A stretch of 8,486 nucleotides of DNA. Source: Planctomycetota bacterium. GTDB lineage: Bacteria > Planctomycetota > UBA1135 > UBA2386. How positions within the stretch are numbered: the stretch's first letter is position 1; every line of letters begins with the position of its first letter. The stretch covers positions 1 through 8,486 of the forward strand of contig JAGQRA010000883.1 in the NCBI GenBank assembly GCA_020425885.1, in the 5' to 3' direction. A program made the translations under genes and the position numbers. Positions 1 through 5,379 of the stretch are shown piece by piece. The notes under the pieces were generated by a model that was not told the origin of the DNA, made no database searches, and saw only the letters and a program-made list of their open reading frames with translations.

Positions 1-2168
1 CGGGCCTTGATCTTGGCGTCACCGCGGCGCGACCGGATCGTGACCATGTTGCCCGTGCGGACGCCGAGCTTCGCCGCGTCGTCGGGATGGATCTCGACGT
101 AGGACTCCGGATAGGCGCGGCGCAGCTCCTCGGCTCGCATCGTCATCGTGCCGGTGTGCCAGTGCTCGAGGACGCGACCCGTCGACAGGTAGAACGGATA
201 GTCGGCATCGACGGGTTCGGCCGGGCCCTTGAACGGGCGCAGCCAGACGACGGCGCGATGGTCGGGCGCGCCGTAGAACTTGATCTCGCCGGTCGGAACC
301 GAATCGTCGGCATAGGGACCGGAGTCGAGACAAGGGTCGTCACCCTTGACGAAGCGACGCGACGTGCCCGGGTGATCCTCGGTCGGGGCCGGCCAGCGGA
401 TGCCGCGCTCGACCTTGAGCCGCTCCCGGGTCATGCCCATGAAGTCGTAGGCCGTGTCCTTCGAGCACAGCCGCATCTCGTTCCAGACGTCGTCGGTGTT
501 CTCGAACTTGGCGCTGACATAGCCCCGCGGCACGACCCCGCGCTTCTCGAGACGGATCGCGAGGTCGAGCAGGATGTCGAAGTCCGAGCGCGCCTGTCCG
601 GGCGCATCGACGAGCTTCGGGTGGTATTGGTAGCGGCGTTCGGACATGCCGAAGACGCCGCTCTTCTCGCTCCACATCGCGGCCGGCAGCACGACGTCGG
701 CGAGTTCGGTGGTGCGGGTCGGGAAGATGTCGATGCAGCACACGAACGGCTTGTTCGGACGATCCTTGCCCATCGCGTCGCGATACGGCGACACGTTCGG
801 CAACGAGTGACCCGGATTGGTGGTCAGGATCAACATCGCCTGGATCTTGTCGGCGGCGAGCGCGCGGAACATCTCGATCGTGTTGAGGCCGGGCTTGCTC
901 GGGATCCTGCCGGGCTCGGCACCCCAGACCTTCTCGATCTCGGCGCGGTGCTCGGCGTTCGCCACCGAGCGGCCGTACGGCAGGATGTGGCACAGCGAGC
1001 CGGTATCGCGGACGCCGCCGCACGCGTTCGGCTGCCCAGTCAGCGAGAACGGCGTCATGCCCGGCTTGCCGATCTGACCGGTGATCAGATGCAGGTTGTG
1101 GATCAGGTTGTTGGCCCAGACGCCGGTGATGCGCTGGTTGAGGCCCATGGTCCAGAAGCTCGTCGTCGGCCCCACCGCGAACAGGCGAGCTGCCTCGCGG
1201 ATCGTGTCGGCCGGCACGCCCGAGATCGTCTCGGCCCGCTCCGGCGTGAAGCCATCGTCGAGGAACTTCCTGTAGGCATCGAAGTCGACGGTCTTGGGCT
1301 GGCCATCGGCGACGATCTTGAACTGGACGTGCTTGCCGATGAACTTCTCGTCGTGGCGCTTCTCGCTGAGGATGACCTGCGCCATGGCGTGGAACACCGC
1401 GAGGTCCGAGCCCGGCGTCGGCTGCATCATGACGTCGGCGATCGTCGCCGCCGGACTCCGACGCGGATCGAGCACGATGACCATGACGTCGAGGTTGTTC
1501 TGCTTGCGCGCCAGGATCTGATCGAAGATCACCGGGTGGCACTCGGCCGTGTTGGAGCCGACGAGGAAGAAGACCTTGGCGTGGTCGATGTCGTCATAGC
1601 ACCCCATCGGCTCGTCCTTGCCGTACGAGGTGACGTAGCCGCCGACCGCCGAGGCCATGCACAGGCGCGGATTGCCCTCGACGTTGTTGGTGCCGATACC
1701 GCCCTTGAACAGACGGTTGGCGAGGTAGCTCTCCTCGGACATCGCCTGACCCGAGCCGTAGTAGGCGGCCGCGTCGGGGCCGTTCTCCTTGATGGCGGCG
1801 GCGAACTTGTCGGCGACCAGATCCATCGCCTCGTCCCAGCTCGCCGGCACCAGCTTGCCGCCCTTCCTGATCTGCGGATCGGTCAGGCGATCGGGCGAGT
1901 GCACGACCTTCGGCAGGAACAGCGACTTGGCGCAGACCAGCCCCTTGGTCGTGGGGTGCTCCGGGTCGCCGCGCAAGGCCACGAGCCGGCCTTCGCGAAC
2001 CCCGAGCATGACACCACAACCCGTTCCGCAAAAGCGGCATACGGACTTGTGCCAGGCGGTCTCGGCGCCGCTGCCAGCGCAGGCGACAGCCTTCCTCGAG
2101 GCCACCATGGTCACGGCGGACATGGCGGACAGCTTCATGAAATCACGGCGCGAGTTCGGAGTGTTCAT
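1..2168 (-). CDS. napA: Periplasmic nitrate reductase catalytic subunit NapA (C-terminus cut by window edge)
   Basis: NapA reduces nitrate to nitrite in the periplasm, using a 4Fe-4S cluster and Mo-bis-MGD. I read 722 codons from ATG 2168, with an AAGG ribosome site at 2178-2175. The N-terminus carries a Tat motif, SRRDFMK (residues 6-12). The 4Fe-4S ligands are C44, C47, C51 and C79 (CRFCGTGCG, then GLVCAK), followed by K81, the conserved Lys between cluster and molybdopterin. C170 in NPRLCMASAV is the Mo-ligand Cys that separates Nap from Asp-ligated NarG. DEPMGCYDD follows, and TGRVLEHWHTGT (663-674) is the typical C-terminal dinucleotide-binding segment. The frame is open to base 1; compared with the family, only a few dozen residues should be missing. 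The gene follows napD by 67 bp and is probably cotranscribed with it. The signal peptide is odd: Arg-Lys (25-26) interrupts the region after the hydrophobic stretch, before AVA-C30. Assignment to NapA is firm; assimilatory NasA is less likely given the Tat signal and napD/G/H neighbours. Confidence 0.96.
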   Translation of the reverse strand, partial: MNTPNSRRDFMKLSAMSAVTMVASRKAVACAGSGAETAWHKSVCRFCGTGCGVMLGVREGRLVALRGDPEHPTTKGLVCAKSLFLPKVVHSPDRLTDPQIRKGGKLVPASWDEAMDLVADKFAAAIKENGPDAAAYYGSGQAMSEESYLANRLFKGGIGTNNVEGNPRLCMASAVGGYVTSYGKDEPMGCYDDIDHAKVFFLVGSNTAECHPVIFDQILARKQNNLDVMVIVLDPRRSPAATIADVMMQPTPGSDLAVFHAMAQVILSEKRHDEKFIGKHVQFKIVADGQPKTVDFDAYRKFLDDGFTPERAETISGVPADTIREAARLFAVGPTTSFWTMGLNQRITGVWANNLIHNLHLITGQIGKPGMTPFSLTGQPNACGGVRDTGSLCHILPYGRSVANAEHRAEIEKVWGAEPGRIPSKPGLNTIEMFRALAADKIQAMLILTTNPGHSLPNVSPYRDAMGKDRPNKPFVCCIDIFPTRTTELADVVLPAAMWSEKSGVFGMSERRYQYHPKLVDAPGQARSDFDILLDLAIRLEKRGVVPRGYVSAKFENTDDVWNEMRLCSKDTAYDFMGMTRERLKVERGIRWPAPTEDHPGTSRRFVKGDDPCLDSGPYADDSVPTGEIKFYGAPDHRAVVWLRPFKGPAEPVDADYPFYLSTGRVLEHWHTGTMTMRAEELRRAYPESYVEIHPDDAAKLGVRTGNMVTIRSRRGDAKIKA

Positions 2169-2174
2169 CGGTTG

Positions 2175-2178
2175 CCTT
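2175..2178 (-). promoter_or_regulatory. Ribosome binding site of napA
   Basis: AAGG lies 6 nt before ATG 2168 on the minus strand. It supports that start, which also places the Tat motif at residues 6-12 as expected. Confidence 0.6.
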
Positions 2179-2189
2179 GCCTTCTGGGT

Positions 2190-2231
2190 ATGTCGTTGTG
2201 GCGATGTCGTCGTGGCGATGTCGCTGGTGGG
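2190..2231. repeat. Three imperfect 14-bp tandem units between napD and napA
   Basis: On the plus strand the units are ATGTCGTTGTGGCG (2190-2203), ATGTCGTCGTGGCG (2204-2217) and a more diverged ATGTCGCTGGTGGG (2218-2231). The first two differ at one base. They fill most of the 67-bp gap between the napD stop and the napA start and run up to the last bases of napD. No function can be read from them; they may be a slippage product or affect the mRNA between the two genes. Confidence 0.7.
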
Positions 2232-2235
2232 GGAG

Positions 2236-2526
2236 CTACCGAGCAGCACCGGCCCGCGGGTGAGACCGGCACGGTTCGGATCCGGTATCGATCTCGACCG
2301 AGACCGGCCAGGTGCCGAGGACGCCGTCGATCGTGTCGACGTGCTCGGTCAGGAAGGTGTGGGCCGCATCGAGATCGGGCGCTTCGAGCACCAGCCCCAT
2401 CCGGTCGCGGCCTTCGACCTCGAACGTATCGACTCCCGGCAGCGACGCGAGGCGCTCCTGCACGGCGCCGCGCTGGTCGATCGCGACCCGGGCGAGCACA
2501 CCGACCATGACCAATGACTCACCCAT
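2236..2526 (-). CDS. napD: Nitrate reductase maturation chaperone NapD
   Basis: NapD is a small cytoplasmic protein of ferredoxin-like fold that binds the NapA Tat signal peptide and holds back export until the cofactors are loaded. From ATG 2526 the product has 96 residues, usual for the family. The body (VGVLARVAI, RGAVQERLASLPGV, then GVLGTWPVSVEID) follows the NapD pattern: a first strand, a helix ending in a LPGV turn, and a closing GVL..PV.VE strand. The last ~15 residues (GSEPC... to GAAR) are an unconserved tail. ATG 2526 is preferred because AGGAA lies 6 nt before it; ATG 2541 and ATG 2508 in the same frame lack a good ribosome site. It lies 67 bp before napA and diverges from the unknown plus-strand gene at 2784. 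The family call rests on pattern, size and position. Confidence 0.85.
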   Translation of the reverse strand: MGESLVMVGVLARVAIDQRGAVQERLASLPGVDTFEVEGRDRMGLVLEAPDLDAAHTFLTEHVDTIDGVLGTWPVSVEIDTGSEPCRSHPRAGAAR

Positions 2527-2532
2527 CAATGA

Positions 2533-2537
2533 TTCCT
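2533..2537 (-). promoter_or_regulatory. Ribosome binding site of napD, deciding the start
   Basis: AGGAA on the minus strand, 6 nt before ATG 2526. It decides between three in-frame ATG codons at 2541, 2526 and 2508. Confidence 0.6.
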
Positions 2538-2618
2538 GCATGCTTCGTGTTCGCGTCAGCCGACCAGCGCAGGTGGAGACCGGGCCGAGGTTGCCGGAAT
2601 CGACGATCGCCCCACCGC

Positions 2619-2628
2619 GGTTCGAACC
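2619..2628. repeat. Perfect 10-bp palindrome upstream of napD
   Basis: GGTTCGAACC reads the same on both strands and lies 93 bp upstream of the napD start. It does not extend further as a perfect palindrome. It could be half of a regulator site or chance; a similar GGAACC occurs just after it at 2636-2641. Confidence 0.4.
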
Positions 2629-2774
2629 TAGCCGTGGAACCAACGTCACTCCAATGACATCCTTTCGTCCGACCGTTGTTCCGAGTCGAATACGAACTAG
2701 GCCTTAGGTCCTGCGCCGACCGGATGACCTGCCGCCCCCCAACGCAGCCGAGAAGGCACACACCTCTCTCCCCT

Positions 2775-2778
2775 GGAG
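2775..2778 (+). promoter_or_regulatory. Ribosome binding site of the unknown gene at 2784
   Basis: GGAG lies 5 nt before ATG 2784. It decides against the upstream in-frame ATG at 2676, whose added residues look like translated non-coding sequence. Confidence 0.6.
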
Positions 2779-2783
2779 CAACG

Positions 2784-3290
2784 ATGAAGAGACCTGCTGA
2801 TCGAGCGACGAACGACTCGCGCAACGCCGCCACCAACCCTGCGGCGCACGGCGAACGGCGGCCGGAGATCACCGCCGAAGGTGGCCATCGTTCGCTGCTC
2901 GACCACGCCGCCGAGAAGGCAGCCCTGGCACGAAGTCGCTTCGGCCCCGACATCGGCTACGAGCGGGTCCGGGCGATGCTGCAGGACTCGACCGTGGTGC
3001 GCTACCCGACCCGCCTCGCCTTCGCCATCGACGGCCTCGAGCCGGGCATGTTCGCCATCGCCCGACCACTCGGCGAGCGCCCGGCCGACGGCTTCGTGAT
3101 CAACGTCCACCCGCACTTCGAAGGCCGCGACGACGACCTGCCGCTGCTGATCGCCTACCACTTCGTCGCGATCAACTACGGCGAGATCGCCGACGCCACT
3201 GTCGCCGAGTTGTTCGGCGCGACGCTGCTCGGGCTCGGCGTCGAGGACTACTACGAACGGCTCTGCGCCCTGGCCGACGAGCTTTCCTGA
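2784..3290 (+). CDS. Unrecognised 168-residue protein encoded against the nap genes
   Basis: I do not recognise this family by name. The start at 2784 has a good ribosome site (GGAG). Residues 1-35 are polar and probably disordered. A short helix follows (~37-52), then a compact domain from ~56 to 168: YPTRLAFAIDGLEPG (74-88) and DGFVINVHPHF (102-112) look like beta strands, and LPLLIAYHFVAINYGE (119-134) and the C-terminal half look helical. H109, H111 and H126 could cluster, but no known metal motif is present. There is no signal peptide or membrane segment, so it should be cytoplasmic. Third positions are strongly G/C-rich in this frame, which supports real coding. It lies between napH and napD on the opposite strand, and its last 40 bp overlap the napH 3' end. 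A role with Nap is possible from position only. Confidence 0.75.
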   Translation: MKRPADRATNDSRNAATNPAAHGERRPEITAEGGHRSLLDHAAEKAALARSRFGPDIGYERVRAMLQDSTVVRYPTRLAFAIDGLEPGMFAIARPLGERPADGFVINVHPHFEGRDDDLPLLIAYHFVAINYGEIADATVAELFGATLLGLGVEDYYERLCALADELS

Positions 3291-4201
3291 AGCTGCTCCC
3301 GGTCGCGGACCCCGGACCGGGTCCCCGAGGTAGCCTGCCCACCATCCGCGGCAACACCGCGAAAGCCGAGCCGCAGGACGCTGCTCGGACAGGCGTCGAG
3401 ACAGGAACCGCAGCGCGTGCATGCCGGATCGTCGATGCTCTCGGCACCACGCACGGCGAAGTCCTCCATGACCCGGATGCCCATCGTGCAGTGTCGGCTG
3501 CAGAGCTGGCACGGCGTCCGGCCGGCAAGCGCAGGGTCGATGCGCACGCGCAGCGGCGCCGCGCGGCCGACGAAGGCATGCAGCGCGCCGAGCGGACAGA
3601 GCAATCGACACCACAGGCGGGGCACGATCCATTCGACCACCACCAACAGCACCAGCACTGACAGGCCGATGACCGCGCCGCGCGCCACACCTTCGACGAC
3701 GAGGTTGATCGGCGACAACACGACGAACAGCGGCAGCCCGCTGATGACGACGAAGCCGAGCGAGACGCCGAGCACGCCGAAGCGAAGCCCTCGATTGACG
3801 ACGCGGCGAACGGGCGCCACCGCACCGCCGACCTTGGCCTTCGCCGCGCTGCGACCGCGGCGCCGAAGCAGCCCCGCCATGCGCCGTCGCAACGAATCGT
3901 TGATGTCGAGCAGCCAGCCGAGCGGGCAGACCCAGCCGCAGAACACCGGGCCGAGCAGCGCCGTCACCGCGATCAGGATGGCGCAGCCGATCGCGACCTG
4001 CATCGGCAACCCGCCGCCGGCCAGCACCAGCTCGAGCGCGACCAGCGGATCGACGAGCGGCAACAGGCCGAACGACATCGAGAGCCGCGGCGAACCGCGG
4101 AACCAGTCGAGGTCGCCGCGCACCGCGAGCACGAACAACAGCAGGAACGCGGCGCCGACGACGCGACGCGACGTGCGCCAAGGTGACGGGCGGGCCTTCA
4201 T
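3251..4201 (-). CDS. napH: Quinol dehydrogenase membrane component NapH
   Basis: NapH is an integral membrane iron-sulfur protein that works with NapG to pass electrons from quinol to the periplasmic nitrate reductase. The 316-residue product has hydrophobic segments near residues 14-27, 66-87, 141-162 and 176-193. It has the paired family motifs CGWVCPLG (88-95) and CRLLCPLG (198-205). Two C-terminal 4Fe-4S sites follow: C231-x2-C234-x3-C238 and C261-x2-C264-x2-C267-x3-C271-P. The start ATG at 4201 overlaps the napG stop as ATGA, indicating translational coupling. From about residue 281 a polar tail of ~35 residues without family motifs follows, and its last codons overlap the convergent gene ending at 3290. 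Other NosR/RdxA-like proteins share the CxxxCP motifs, but the fused position after NapG makes NapH the best call. Confidence 0.93.
   Translation of the reverse strand: MKARPSPWRTSRRVVGAAFLLLFVLAVRGDLDWFRGSPRLSMSFGLLPLVDPLVALELVLAGGGLPMQVAIGCAILIAVTALLGPVFCGWVCPLGWLLDINDSLRRRMAGLLRRRGRSAAKAKVGGAVAPVRRVVNRGLRFGVLGVSLGFVVISGLPLFVVLSPINLVVEGVARGAVIGLSVLVLLVVVEWIVPRLWCRLLCPLGALHAFVGRAAPLRVRIDPALAGRTPCQLCSRHCTMGIRVMEDFAVRGAESIDDPACTRCGSCLDACPSSVLRLGFRGVAADGGQATSGTRSGVRDREQLQESSSARAQSRS
3307..3324. terminator. GC-rich hairpin just past the unknown gene, possible terminator
   Basis: GGACCC (3307-3312) and GGGTCC (3319-3324) form a 6-bp stem with a 6-nt loop, starting 17 nt after the stop of the gene at 2784-3290. 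No T tract follows, and the hairpin lies inside the napH coding tail, so it may be chance in GC-rich DNA. Confidence 0.25.
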
Positions 4202-4800
4202 GCCTCACCCCCCACGGGCTTGACGACGATGGCCGCGGGCTGGGTCAGGCAGGCGTGCTCGCACAGACCGCAGCCGATGCAGCACTCGGCATCGACGACG
4301 GGGTGCAGCAGCTTGTCATAACGCAGCGCCCGGTCGGGGAACGGACAGGCGTGCCAGCAGACGCGACAGGTGACGCCGTTGTAGGCCAGACAGAGATCGT
4401 GATCGATCACGGCCTCGCCGATGGCGAAGTCCTCGAGTTTCGTCGGCTGTAGCGCACCGGTGGGACACGCGGCGATGCAGCGAAAGGTCTCGTGGTCGGC
4501 ACACAACCAGCACGGGTTCTCGCGGGCATCGAACCACGGCGTGCCCGTGGCCAGGACGCCGGCACCCCGCTCGTCGCCGAACTCCGTCCTCCTCAACGTG
4601 TCGTACGGACAGGCCTCGACGCACAGCGAGCAGCGCACGCACGCGGCCAGGAAGTCGGCCTCCGGACCGGCTCCCGGCGGCCGCAACACCGGCGCAGCAC
4701 CACCAGAGCCGGGCCGTCCCATGCCGCGCGTGAACCACGCCGCAGCCGCGCCGACGCCGAGGCCGAGCCCGAAACAGAAGTCACGCCTGCGGATGTTCAT
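4198..4800 (-). CDS. napG: Periplasmic ferredoxin-type protein NapG
   Basis: NapG is a Tat-exported iron-sulfur protein of the MauM/NapG family that carries electrons from NapH. ATG 4800 gives 200 residues and puts RRRDF (4-8) at the N-terminus, followed by a Gly/Ala/Leu-rich stretch (11-23), as in Tat signals or N-terminal anchors. Four 4Fe-4S sites are visible: C54/C57/C60/C64-P; C97/C100/C108/C112-P; C137/C145/C148/C152-P; and C174/C177/C180/C184 (C173 precedes the last set). An upstream in-frame ATG at 4863 would bury the Tat motif and is rejected. The ribosome site is weak (AGGG 8 nt upstream). Its stop overlaps the napH start by ATGA, so napG and napH form a coupled pair. The gene diverges from the membrane protein gene at 4919. 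Confidence 0.94.
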   Translation of the reverse strand: MNIRRRDFCFGLGLGVGAAAAWFTRGMGRPGSGGAAPVLRPPGAGPEADFLAACVRCSLCVEACPYDTLRRTEFGDERGAGVLATGTPWFDARENPCWLCADHETFRCIAACPTGALQPTKLEDFAIGEAVIDHDLCLAYNGVTCRVCWHACPFPDRALRYDKLLHPVVDAECCIGCGLCEHACLTQPAAIVVKPVGGEA

Positions 4801-4918
4801 GGTCGCCGCCCTGCCCACCCGTATCGACACCGGGCCCGCTCCGCGATGCCTCTTCGTTCGCAACCGCCTGGGCTCTTCGGCGCAGACACGCGGACCGGCG
4901 CCGGGTTAGGCTGTGCCG
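4801..4918. promoter_or_regulatory. Divergent spacer between napG and the small membrane protein gene
   Basis: These 118 bp separate the two divergent starts, so promoters in both directions are expected here for napGH and for the gene at 4919. I see no clear sigma-70 boxes and no FNR-like or NarL-like site. AGG (4908-4910) is the likely ribosome site of the plus-strand gene. Confidence 0.35.
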
Positions 4919-5368
4919 GTGTCCACGCCCCCCGGTTCCGAGAACGGCTCGATGCTGCGGCGCGCGCTGTTGCCGGATCCGCCGCGCGACTTCGCCGGCC
5001 GCCGCACCCTCAAGATCGTGCTGCGGGCGCTGCACGTGCTCTGCGTCGGCATCCTCGTCGGCGCCCACGTGTTCGCGACCACCGACGACGAGCGTCTGAC
5101 CTGGCTCCTCGCCGCGGTATTCTCCGGCGCCTCGATCCTGGTGCTCGATCTGCACGAGAGCCTCGCGTTCCTGCTGCAGATCAGGGGCGTCGTCCTCGTC
5201 GTCAAGATCCTGGCAGTGGCGCTGCTGCCGTGGCTCGGCCCGGCGCGGCTGCCGACCCTGATCGGCCTCGTACTGCTGTCGGTGATCTCGAGCCACGCGC
5301 CGGCGAAGGTGCGCTACTTCCTCGTGTTCGGCCGCGGCGCGATCCGGCCCGCCAGGTCGCGCGGCTGA
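4919..5368 (+). CDS. Small four-helix membrane protein of unknown function
   Basis: The product has 149 residues from GTG 4919, which has TTAGG ending 8 nt upstream. GTG 4913 (151 residues) and ATG 4952 (138 residues) are alternatives. Four hydrophobic segments are visible at about 37-53, 60-76, 82-104 and 111-125, with a basic C-terminal end. Histidines H39 and H50 in the first segment, H79 after the second and H126 at the end of the fourth are spaced like possible cofactor ligands, together with the end pattern SSHAPAKVRYF. It resembles small conserved membrane proteins ending in an SSH.P...R pattern, but I cannot name the family. It diverges from napG across 118 bp and converges on the secreted protein gene at 5375, with 6 bp between the stop codons. 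No function is assigned; a link to the Nap electron path is speculative. Confidence 0.75.
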   Translation: MSTPPGSENGSMLRRALLPDPPRDFAGRRTLKIVLRALHVLCVGILVGAHVFATTDDERLTWLLAAVFSGASILVLDLHESLAFLLQIRGVVLVVKILAVALLPWLGPARLPTLIGLVLLSVISSHAPAKVRYFLVFGRGAIRPARSRG

Positions 5369-5379
5369 GAGCACTCAGC
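5364..5379. terminator. Inverted repeat spanning both convergent stop codons
   Basis: GCTGAG (5364-5369) and CTCAGC (5374-5379) form a perfect 6-bp stem with loop AGCA. The stem contains the TGA of the plus-strand gene (5366-5368) and the TGA of the minus-strand gene (5377-5375). Its place between convergent genes suggests a bidirectional terminator, but the stem is short and lacks T tracts. Confidence 0.35.

Larger units (their letters stand above)
2527..2783. promoter_or_regulatory. Divergent intergenic region between napD and the unknown plus-strand gene
   Basis: This 257-bp region must hold the promoter of the plus-strand gene at 2784. It probably also holds a promoter for napDA, because napGH is cut off from napDA by the opposing gene. 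I found no convincing -35/-10 pair, FNR-type box (TTGAT-N4-ATCAA) or NarL-type heptamer pair. It contains a perfect 10-bp palindrome (GGTTCGAACC, 2619-2628) and a weak dyad GTCA-N6-TGAC (2645-2658), either of which could be an operator. The promoter role is inferred from gene orientation only. Confidence 0.4.

Noticed and set aside
340..1542. Minus-strand open frame of 400 codons in another phase
   Set aside because: It overlaps the true NapA frame, which carries all cofactor motifs. The translation is low-complexity Arg/Pro-rich.
1..2168. napA as a broken gene or pseudogene
   Set aside because: Reading the correct frame from ATG 2168 gives 722 uninterrupted codons to the window edge with all cofactor ligands present; it only looks broken in other phases.
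87..2510. Long plus-strand open frame of 807 codons
   Set aside because: It lies opposite napA and napD. Its translation is rich in Arg, Asp, Val and His with no domain, as expected for the mirror of a GC-rich gene.
2697..4208. Minus-strand open frame of 503 codons
   Set aside because: It is out of phase with NapH, which shows clear Fe-S and membrane motifs, and it also crosses the plus-strand gene.
3417..4223. Plus-strand open frame of 268 codons rich in Thr, Ser, Arg and Pro
   Set aside because: Antisense of napH; no domain and no ribosome site.
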